Both the position numbers and the translations under genes were made by a program. Below the pieces are notes generated by a model. It worked only from the letters and a program-made list of their open reading frames with translations. It had not been told where the DNA came from and searched no databases. From Pseudomonadota bacterium (lineage in GTDB: Bacteria; SAR324; XYD2-FULL-50-16; JAHJRI01), in assembly GCA_022360105.1 (NCBI GenBank), contig JAKSDL010000154.1, forward strand, positions 1 through 6,456: a stretch of 6,456 nucleotides of DNA, in the 5' to 3' direction. Shown one piece after another: positions 1 through 5,335 of this stretch (its first letter is position 1; each line of letters begins with the position of its first letter).

Positions 1-402
1 GCGGTCGGGGTATTAAAGGAAAAAGGGATGTCCGTCCAGCACCTGCATGTTACCTGCATGAAGCCGTTTAACGATGAGAAGATGATGGAAGCCATTGCCG
101 AATCCAAATACGGTGTGGTGACCATGGAAAACCATAACGTGCTGGGCGGCCTGGGATCGATTGTGGCCGATAAGATGGCCGAACTCGGGCTCGGTAAAAA
201 GCTTCATAAGGTGGGTATCCGGGACGAGTACATGCATGGCGGGTCCAAACTCTACCTGATGAAGCGCTATGGAATCGATGCTATGTCGCTTGTCAGGAAT
301 ATCGAGCAGTTTGTTAAGGAAAAACTGGAAATCACCGAACAGATGCTGGAGGAGTTCCATTTCGAGCTTGTTGACAGCGAAACAAGAGCTCTCGGTGTTT
401 AA
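1..402 (+). CDS. Transketolase C-terminal section (5'-truncated by window edge)
   Basis: Reads open from base 1 in frame 1 to a TAA at 400-402, giving 133 residues; the ATG at 28 is internal, because the frame is open upstream and residues 1-9 continue the same fold. The protein matches the C-terminal domain shared by transketolases, split transketolase subunits and related thiamine-diphosphate enzymes: a strand/helix ending near MKPFND, then GVVTMENHNVLGGLGS (about residues 38-53), then a VGIRDEY segment and a closing KRYGIDA helix. In this family the catalytic thiamine-binding parts lie upstream, and the C-terminal domain mainly supports the dimer. The likely role is transfer of two-carbon ketol units in the non-oxidative pentose phosphate pathway, in the cytoplasm. 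About 25 residues follow the usual last helix, a modest extension. I cannot tell a one-piece transketolase from a split one, or fully exclude another ketol-transfer relative, since the rest is outside the window. Confidence 0.85.
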   Translation, partial: AVGVLKEKGMSVQHLHVTCMKPFNDEKMMEAIAESKYGVVTMENHNVLGGLGSIVADKMAELGLGKKLHKVGIRDEYMHGGSKLYLMKRYGIDAMSLVRNIEQFVKEKLEITEQMLEEFHFELVDSETRALGV

Positions 403-556
403 GAAGAGCGCTCCCCTGAAGGGATGTTATGGGACTCCAGAATTTCATGACTCCCTCATCAGAATGGATCAAAAATAGACCTTTTTTATCGGACATAACC
501 AGGGGGCTGAGGAGCAGCCTTTCCGTCTCCAATTGCAAGGTTTTGAATGATTTCAT
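403..556 (-). pseudogene. GNAT acetyltransferase remnant (RimJ/RimL type, N-terminal fragment)
   Basis: On the minus strand an ATG at 556-554 opens a 74-codon frame that ends at 332. Its first ~47 residues look like the start of a RimJ/RimL-type GNAT N-acetyltransferase: LETERLLLSPL (9-19), a short helix, then HSDEGVMKFWSP (31-42) and ITSLQ. Full members are about 170-190 residues and carry the acetyl-CoA-binding motif in the second half, which is absent here. From about base 415 the likeness stops, and the frame then runs antisense through the end of the transketolase gene, so that part is chance. The fragment starts 19 bases after the sensor gene stop, on the same strand, with no convincing Shine-Dalgarno sequence. 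It is best read as the 5' stub of a gene whose 3' part was deleted up to the transketolase stop. The family call is from motif memory, not a search. Confidence 0.6.
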
Positions 557-575
557 TTCCGTCTTGGATGTCCGA

Positions 576-3464
576 TTAATTCTTCAGTTTCTTCAGCATC
601 AGCTGCTTCAACCTGGCTAACAAATCCTCCAGCTCTTTTTTCCATGGTTCGGCAGTTGGACAATTTGTCAGCACAAATTCTGCGGTTTTTATCACATTTT
701 CAGAGCGTGGTTTTTTGGGCAAGGTGTTTATGTTCAGGTACTTGTCCATGGTGCGGGTTTTAAAGGTTGACTTGTCCAGATAGAGTTTCCATAGTCCGCT
801 TTCCTGGGCCAGATCAAACTTGGTTTTTTGTGTGGTACGCGTCCAGTAATCCAGTGAATTAGAAAGCAAATTAACCAGGGTTTCCCTGAATTCGTCTTGT
901 TGTGAACCCAGTAACGTGTTCACCTTTTCCTTAAGATGAACCACTTCCCGATTTCTTAAGTGGGTTTTAATTCTGGCATTCAGTTCAATCTGGCTGAAGG
1001 GCTTGATAATATAATCATTGGCTCCATAATCCAGCGCCTTGTTGACGTCGTCCACATTTGATTTTAGTGTTTGAACAATAATGGGTAGCTGGTTCATGTC
1101 ATATTCTTTTCTCAGCTCGCGACAAATTTCATACCCGTTTTTCCTGGGCATGGTCAGATCCAACAACACCAGGTCAAAAGGTTGGCTTTCTTGGAGTTGC
1201 TGAAAGGCATCATCTACATCAGCATTTGAGGAGATGTCATAATCGGTTCCGAGATAATTCTGGATGGTTCGGGTGTTGACGGGATCACTGTCAATCAAAA
1301 GTATGCGGGCCTGATCCTGTCTTTTTTCATCGATCGTGCTGCCACTTGAAGAATTCATATGATTGAAGTCCTGGTTGTCATCAGGTGCATATTTCTTTAT
1401 CAAGGTAATGCCGGTATTCCGTTTTGGGAGCTCTTCCTCATCCGGCTGATGAACCACAGGCAACGTGAAATCAAAACGCACTCCCGGCTCTGAATTGATA
1501 TCCATAAATAACTCTCCGGAATGCAACTCTACCAGCTTTTTGGTAATCATTAGTCCTAAACTGCTGCGCTTATTTTCGGGAGATTGATTGGCGTTATCCA
1601 AATCAAAATAACTGGTTGCACTGGCGCGCAGGTTTTCGGGAAAGACAGTTTCCGATCCGTTAATTGAAATTCGGATGATCTCTCTCTTCCATTCTGCGGA
1701 AATAGTGATTTCTCCCCGCTCGCTGTATTTGTATATCGAATTGATCAGGTTGTGCAGGATTTGATAGGTTCTTTCTTCATCGGCATAGATAAACGGCAGG
1801 CCCGGCTGAATCCTGTTAGACAGAGTCAGCTGTTTTTTCTTTCTTTCCGGCGAAAGATAAGGCTCAAGTACGATCTCTGCAATGGATCTGATATCCGTAC
1901 CCCTTTGATTAAGTTTGAGTTTATCATACTTTAAAAGACAGACGTCCAGCAGATCATTGATCAGCGAAGCCAGACGTTTTCCGCTGGTGGAAATCATAGA
2001 CAGGTTTTCTTTTTGCTTGCGGGGAAGAATACCGGAAGCTCCGGTCAGCATGGAATCCACAAGTCGAATGATGCCATCAATAGGTCCCTTTAGCTCCAGC
2101 GAGGTGTTTTCCATAAATTCGTCCTTGAGTCGGTCCATTTCCAACAATTCTTGATTTTTGCGACCGATATCCTCGGAAAGTTTTTCGATTTTTATAAACG
2201 CTTTGGAGAATCTTCCGGAAAGAAACAAGGTTTGGAATACGATGAAGAAAAACATGCCCGTGGGAACCAGGTCGACTCCCTGCATGGTATAGTTTTGAAC
2301 CAGGATGTCATTTAGTACCGTAAGAAACAGAAAAAAGGTTCCCAGCAAGTAAAGCAAAGCCCCTTCTCTTTTATTAAAGGTGGCTTTGATAATGGCAAAC
2401 AAAAGGTAGCAGCCGACAAATACGGTGAATAGCTGATAGTAAGGAAGTGACCCGGCAAAAAGTCCAGAAGGAAGCGCAAGGACAGTAACTGCAAATACCA
2501 GACTTACTAATTCAATCATCCAAAGCACTTTTTTTGAAAAATCGATATGAAAAACAGACCAGACGAAACGAGAGAAGAAAGGCAAACCTAGGTAGAAAGT
2601 GAGGTAGTCGATCTTTAACAAAACCTCGAAACTTATAATGGGAAAATGATGTATCAGGATTTTTTCCCCTTCAGCCAGCGTTCTTACGGCCAGGATCAGG
2701 CAAAAGATGGCGAAATACAAAGATGAATAATCGTTTCGTTTTAAGAGGTAGTGACCCAGGTGATAAATTCCCATGATCAGTATCGCCCCAAACAACAAGG
2801 CTTCAATAATTATACTCTTTTCCCTTTTATGCAGAATTCTTTTGGCAATGCCCATTTCTACCCTGGAAGCAAGTCCACCAAAAGGCATTTCAAAATTGGA
2901 TAGTTGAAGGACGATTTCATTTTTTAGATGCGGTTTAAACAAACCGGACACCCGGGGATGCATTTGTGTTGCGTATGCATCCTTTGATTCGGCTACTTTT
3001 CCCAGGGAAGCCAACAGTTTTCCATTCACAAACATCGAATAGGCAGAGTGAATCTCGCCCAAGCGAAATATAAATAGTTGTGATTGTTCGATTGTATTGA
3101 AAAGCAAACGGTAGGTGGCAAATCCTTTCAAAGGTGCGCCATGTTCATCGGCTTTATATTTTTCCCAGGTAGAGGGAACAGTCAGGAGGGTTCTGTTTGA
3201 AATCGTTTCAGGATTCGTGAAATCCCCAGGGTAGAGCAATTGATTCGGATAAAACTCCCAGTCTCCGTTCAAATATACCTCACCCTCATTAAAATTCCAG
3301 GAGGTGAGATCCAAAAAACCGTCGATTGCTATGGGTGTGGCATCCTTTTGAGCTTCCTGCCGTTGGGATGAGCAGCTTTGCAGCAGCAAACCCGAAATAA
3401 AGAGCATTAAGACTGTCCATGTCAGATTGCGACAAAGGATTCCCCCCAGTTCTTTTCGCATCAT
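576..3464 (-). CDS. 7TMR-DISM hybrid sensor with degenerate histidine kinase core, receiver and C-terminal helical domain
   Basis: 962 residues. Residues 1-31 form a signal with lipobox-like LLLQSC (Cys31). Residues ~50-205 are a 7TMR-DISM periplasmic sensor domain (NGDWEFYPNQLL at 67-77, VPSTW 96-100, GFATYRLLF 114-122), which in this family has a carbohydrate-binding-like fold. Residues ~216-418 give seven hydrophobic helices, and ~420-447 a coiled coil. The HisKA region (~445-515) has NTSLELKGP where NTSHELRTP is usual, so the phospho-accepting His is Leu456. In the HATPase (~560-670) the N-box Asn is Ser576, G1 DxGxG reads NGSET (602-606), and G2 is only partly kept (SSLGL). The receiver (~719-838) keeps Asp769, Thr799 and Lys821 but has Asp725-Ser726 for the acidic pair. 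Residues ~855-962 are helical, basic and perhaps HTH-like. The ATG-ATG start has only a weak GGA before it. Likely an inner-membrane signalling protein without autokinase activity; the ligand is unknown. Confidence 0.88.
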   Translation of the reverse strand: MMRKELGGILCRNLTWTVLMLFISGLLLQSCSSQRQEAQKDATPIAIDGFLDLTSWNFNEGEVYLNGDWEFYPNQLLYPGDFTNPETISNRTLLTVPSTWEKYKADEHGAPLKGFATYRLLFNTIEQSQLFIFRLGEIHSAYSMFVNGKLLASLGKVAESKDAYATQMHPRVSGLFKPHLKNEIVLQLSNFEMPFGGLASRVEMGIAKRILHKREKSIIIEALLFGAILIMGIYHLGHYLLKRNDYSSLYFAIFCLILAVRTLAEGEKILIHHFPIISFEVLLKIDYLTFYLGLPFFSRFVWSVFHIDFSKKVLWMIELVSLVFAVTVLALPSGLFAGSLPYYQLFTVFVGCYLLFAIIKATFNKREGALLYLLGTFFLFLTVLNDILVQNYTMQGVDLVPTGMFFFIVFQTLFLSGRFSKAFIKIEKLSEDIGRKNQELLEMDRLKDEFMENTSLELKGPIDGIIRLVDSMLTGASGILPRKQKENLSMISTSGKRLASLINDLLDVCLLKYDKLKLNQRGTDIRSIAEIVLEPYLSPERKKKQLTLSNRIQPGLPFIYADEERTYQILHNLINSIYKYSERGEITISAEWKREIIRISINGSETVFPENLRASATSYFDLDNANQSPENKRSSLGLMITKKLVELHSGELFMDINSEPGVRFDFTLPVVHQPDEEELPKRNTGITLIKKYAPDDNQDFNHMNSSSGSTIDEKRQDQARILLIDSDPVNTRTIQNYLGTDYDISSNADVDDAFQQLQESQPFDLVLLDLTMPRKNGYEICRELRKEYDMNQLPIIVQTLKSNVDDVNKALDYGANDYIIKPFSQIELNARIKTHLRNREVVHLKEKVNTLLGSQQDEFRETLVNLLSNSLDYWTRTTQKTKFDLAQESGLWKLYLDKSTFKTRTMDKYLNINTLPKKPRSENVIKTAEFVLTNCPTAEPWKKELEDLLARLKQLMLKKLKN

Positions 3465-3480
3465 TTCAAATCCATTTGAA
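3465..3480. promoter_or_regulatory. 16-bp palindrome abutting the sensor start codon
   Basis: TTCAAATCCATTTGAA has two perfect 7-base arms around a CC centre. It ends at the base next to the sensor ATG (3464), so it covers the place where the ribosome binding site must lie. It could be an operator for a dimeric regulator or a small RNA hairpin that limits translation; the sequence alone does not decide. Confidence 0.4.
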
Positions 3481-3517
3481 TTAACGTCGATATCCCTTTA
3501 AAAATGTGGCACGACCG

Positions 3518-3537
3518 TAACAGAAAAGGGTCTGTTA
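3518..3537 (-). promoter_or_regulatory. Leader hairpin 1 of the sensor gene
   Basis: TAACAGA (3518-3524) and TCTGTTA (3531-3537) form a perfect 7-bp inverted repeat with a 6-base loop. It lies 53 bases before the sensor ATG and would sit in its 5' leader. There is no U-tract, so it does not look like a terminator. Confidence 0.3.
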
Positions 3538-3549
3538 GACAAGACTGGG

Positions 3550-3574
3550 CCCTAAACAATAGCCCGAGTTAGGG
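3550..3574 (-). promoter_or_regulatory. Leader hairpin 2 of the sensor gene
   Basis: CCCTAA (3550-3555) pairs with TTAGGG (3569-3574) across a 13-base loop. A competing GGGC (3547-3550) to GCCC (3562-3565) pairing overlaps it, so two folds exclude each other. Either strand could carry it, but the minus-strand leader is the likely transcript. Weak evidence of function. Confidence 0.22.
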
Positions 3575-3655
3575 AGAAATTTTTCTTTCCGGTTACTTTT
3601 CTCCACACCGAAAAAGACGGATGTTGCAATCGATCGAAAATCCCAAAAATACGAT

Positions 3656-3683
3656 AAAATAGTGCACAAATTTCAACTGCCAA
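3656..3683 (-). promoter_or_regulatory. Possible sigma70-type promoter for the sensor gene
   Basis: Read on the minus strand, TTGGCA (3683-3678), a 16-base spacer and TATTTT (3661-3656) resemble -35 and -10 boxes with 5/6 and 4/6 matches to TTGACA and TATAAT. Transcription would begin near 3649 and give a leader of about 185 bases containing both hairpins. In AT-rich DNA such matches are common by chance. Confidence 0.25.
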
Positions 3684-3719
3684 GAATTTAATCATCTGAA
3701 ATAGAAGGGAAATTGAATT

Positions 3720-3818
3720 TTGACCTATTTTGAAGAAAAAAAACCTTGAGTCTGATTGATAACTAATTACTCTAATCGAAACAAATTTCCAAAATAACGT
3801 GTTTGATTATCGTTGAAT
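3720..3818 (+). promoter_or_regulatory. Three TTGA-N6-TTGA direct-repeat pairs (candidate regulator binding sites)
   Basis: TTGA occurs in pairs exactly 10 bases apart at 3720/3730, 3746/3756 and 3803/3813, all on the plus strand and all upstream of the hydrolase start. Half-sites one helical turn apart are typical of head-to-tail dimers such as OmpR/PhoB-type response regulators, although their known boxes differ in sequence. A further TTGA at 3713 is out of this phase. No sigma70 promoter with good boxes was found for the hydrolase gene, which fits an activator-dependent promoter. The functional reading is inference. Confidence 0.35.
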
Positions 3819-3827
3819 CAGTTCAAC
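3812..3827. promoter_or_regulatory. Inverted repeat before the hydrolase ribosome binding site
   Basis: GTTGAATCAGTTCAAC has two 6-base arms around a 4-base centre and lies 4 bases upstream of the Shine-Dalgarno sequence. Its left arm overlaps the last TTGA half-site of the direct-repeat set. It may be an operator or a small leader hairpin; short enough to be chance. Confidence 0.28.
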
Positions 3828-3831
3828 ACAG

Positions 3832-3838
3832 AAGGAGG
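3832..3838 (+). promoter_or_regulatory. Strong ribosome binding site fixing the hydrolase start
   Basis: AAGGAGG lies 6 bases before the ATG at 3845. This selects that ATG over the in-frame TTG at 3803, and the resulting N-terminus is a clean signal peptide. Confidence 0.85.
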
Positions 3839-3844
3839 GGGCAA

Positions 3845-5236
3845 ATGAAAACTATGTTTCAGGCATTAGCCTTGGGATGCATGCTTTTGGTATTGGCAAT
3901 GCACCAGAGTGTTTTGGCTGTGAATGTTGTTCTTGTGCATGGGTATAGTTCGCAGACCTATAATTATGATTTTACCGGTCTGAATTCGGATCTTGGGGCA
4001 GAGTCGGATCTGCTTACCAACTCCTCGGAATCTGCCTGGGGAGTGGTGGATAAAAAGGGAAATAAAAAATCGGGCAACTGGGAGGATATGCTTAGTCGAT
4101 ACGGGGCCAAATACATGCATCTTCCCTGGGATTCCAAGGAAGTGCTTACCTTGAAAAATCCACACAATCCCTATAGTGACCGTCCGGGTTGGGAGAAAAT
4201 TGCGGAACGCTACCTGAGAATCATCGAGACTGGGCATTGTGATGATGGATGTGTGTTGATTACCCATTCCACAGGTGGTTTGGTGGTCGACACCATGCTT
4301 TCCAAAGCTTATGCCTATAGATATTCCAGCGATGTCAGATTGAAGAGCTATTACAAAGTATGGCAAAAAACCGTGGCAACAATTCAGGTGGCTTCAGCCG
4401 GTGGAGGAACGACAAGTGCCAATATGTCCTCTGATCAAATGATGACGGAATGTAAGAAGATCATTCCTTTACCGTTGATCGCTCACGCTCAGCTGCTAAA
4501 CAGACTGGTTGCCTGGTTACTGACCAAAACGGCTAATGGCTGGGACGTCAAGCATCCGTTTCACTCCTTTGCCAGTTGTGACAATCCCCGGGAAACCCTG
4601 GGTGTGATCATGGATTTGCGGCTTGAAAATGCCAGAAGGATCAATGGAGCGGACAACACCAGAATTCCTTCCTTCATGATTTCCGGAGACGGAATGGTGG
4701 ATTTGCCTATTCTCAAGCCTTTTTTAAAGGGTGTGGATGACGGTGTTGTGGCTATGCATTCCGCCTGTGGAGGGAATAAAGTAGGCAGGTACGACAGCTG
4801 TTCCTCCTCCATGAATGCAAGGGGCGAGCTGAAAAGACAAAAGGCTCCCACTCCCCACAAGTATCACTATCCCTATATCATGACGAGAGAAGGCCATGGA
4901 AGCCAGTTGGCCAAAAATCACAGAAACGCACTTTGGTGGGGACATAAACGAGTGGAATCGCTGGTTTCAGGACATGGTATTGCCAATCACAAAATCGACG
5001 CAACCAAACGATGGCGATTCAAATGGGAAAAGAGAACCAGGTATAGCTGGCGACTAGTGAAAAAACGCAGACCCAATAGAAGATGGTGGCAGTCTCGCTA
5101 TATCTGGCGCTGGGAGAGATATGCCAATGGTACCAAAAATGTGCTGGTATTGAGGAAAGTTGTGGTGCGTAAAATTATTGACAATTCTGCTGACGAACCG
5201 TTATCCCAAGTGGTACTGAAAGGATTCAACTTCTAG
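3845..5236 (+). CDS. Secreted alpha/beta-hydrolase (lipase/esterase type) with Trp/Arg-rich C-terminal tail
   Basis: 463 residues. The start is set by the AAGGAGG at 3832. Residues 1-25 are a Sec signal peptide with likely cleavage after VLA25. The mature enzyme begins with strand VNVVLVHGY (26-34), whose His32-Gly33 is the usual oxyanion-hole motif. The nucleophile elbow is THSTGG, Ser142, with Thr in place of the first Gly of GxSxG. Asp299 (DGVV) is the likely acid and His351 (GHGSQ) the likely base. Six cysteines in the mature part (132, 136, 203, 245, 308, 319) suggest disulfides and an extracytoplasmic site. Residues 388-426 have 7 Trp, 17 Arg/Lys and only 2 acidic residues, with RYxWR at 399 and 418. 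The class fits hydrolysis of lipid or other esters; the substrate is unknown. The gene is divergent from the sensor and is followed by a terminator and a membrane-anchored protein gene. Confidence 0.85.
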   Translation: MKTMFQALALGCMLLVLAMHQSVLAVNVVLVHGYSSQTYNYDFTGLNSDLGAESDLLTNSSESAWGVVDKKGNKKSGNWEDMLSRYGAKYMHLPWDSKEVLTLKNPHNPYSDRPGWEKIAERYLRIIETGHCDDGCVLITHSTGGLVVDTMLSKAYAYRYSSDVRLKSYYKVWQKTVATIQVASAGGGTTSANMSSDQMMTECKKIIPLPLIAHAQLLNRLVAWLLTKTANGWDVKHPFHSFASCDNPRETLGVIMDLRLENARRINGADNTRIPSFMISGDGMVDLPILKPFLKGVDDGVVAMHSACGGNKVGRYDSCSSSMNARGELKRQKAPTPHKYHYPYIMTREGHGSQLAKNHRNALWWGHKRVESLVSGHGIANHKIDATKRWRFKWEKRTRYSWRLVKKRRPNRRWWQSRYIWRWERYANGTKNVLVLRKVVVRKIIDNSADEPLSQVVLKGFNF

Positions 5237-5258
5237 GATATCGTTCGTTTACAGAAGA

Positions 5259-5278
5259 TTCCGACTTAGGTGTCGGAA
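5259..5278 (+). promoter_or_regulatory. Hairpin in the 3' region of the hydrolase transcript
   Basis: TTCCGAC (5259-5265) and GTCGGAA (5272-5278) form a perfect 7-bp stem with a 6-base loop. There is no U-tract, so it is probably not a terminator alone. It stands 10 bases before the terminator stem and could protect the 3' end or help control readthrough. Confidence 0.45.
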
Positions 5279-5288
5279 GCTCATGCCG

Positions 5289-5317
5289 AAACCCCGCAGG
5301 TATTTGCGGGGTTTTTT
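5289..5317 (+). terminator. Rho-independent terminator after the hydrolase gene
   Basis: AAACCCCGCA (5289-5298) pairs with TGCGGGGTTT (5305-5314) across the loop GGTATT, and a run of six T (5312-5317) follows, then ATTTT. The GC-rich core with its T-tract makes this a strong intrinsic terminator. Its T-tract ends fewer than 20 bases before the next start codon. Confidence 0.9.
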
Positions 5318-5335
5318 ATTTTGACCCGGACACAG

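Larger units (their letters stand above)
3465..3844. other. Divergent intergenic control region
   Basis: This 380-base AT-rich gap separates two divergently transcribed genes. I see no credible small ORF and no structured-RNA signature I recognise. It contains several short inverted repeats (3465-3480, 3518-3537, 3550-3574, 3812-3827) and three direct-repeat pairs (3720-3818), listed separately. The left half is most likely the leader and promoter of the sensor gene, and the right half the promoter and operator area of the hydrolase gene. Confidence 0.7.

Noticed and set aside
406..424. GAGCGCTC palindrome and TCCC/GGGA repeat just after the transketolase stop as a terminator
   Set aside because: The stems are very short and mutually exclusive and no T-tract follows.
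504..520. GGCTG/CAGCC hairpin as a transketolase terminator
   Set aside because: The stem is only 5 bp with a short T run, and the bases encode the conserved ERLLLSPL part of the GNAT fragment on the other strand.
3466..3481. Four-codon minus-strand ORF (ATG GAT TTG AAA TGA) overlapping the sensor start, as a leader peptide
   Set aside because: Too short and without its own ribosome binding site; the overlap is likely a by-product of the palindrome.
3803..3844. TTG start at 3803 giving 14 extra residues on the hydrolase
   Set aside because: It puts charged residues ahead of the signal peptide and ignores the strong AAGGAGG placed 6 bases before the ATG at 3845.
3845..3883. LALGC at hydrolase residues 8-12 as a lipobox
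   Set aside because: The hydrophobic stretch continues well past Cys12 and a standard signal peptidase I site (VLA25) follows, so a lipoprotein reading is unlikely.
3866..4366. 166-codon minus-strand ORF inside the hydrolase gene
   Set aside because: It is antisense to the signal peptide and nucleophile region of a well supported gene and has no family likeness.
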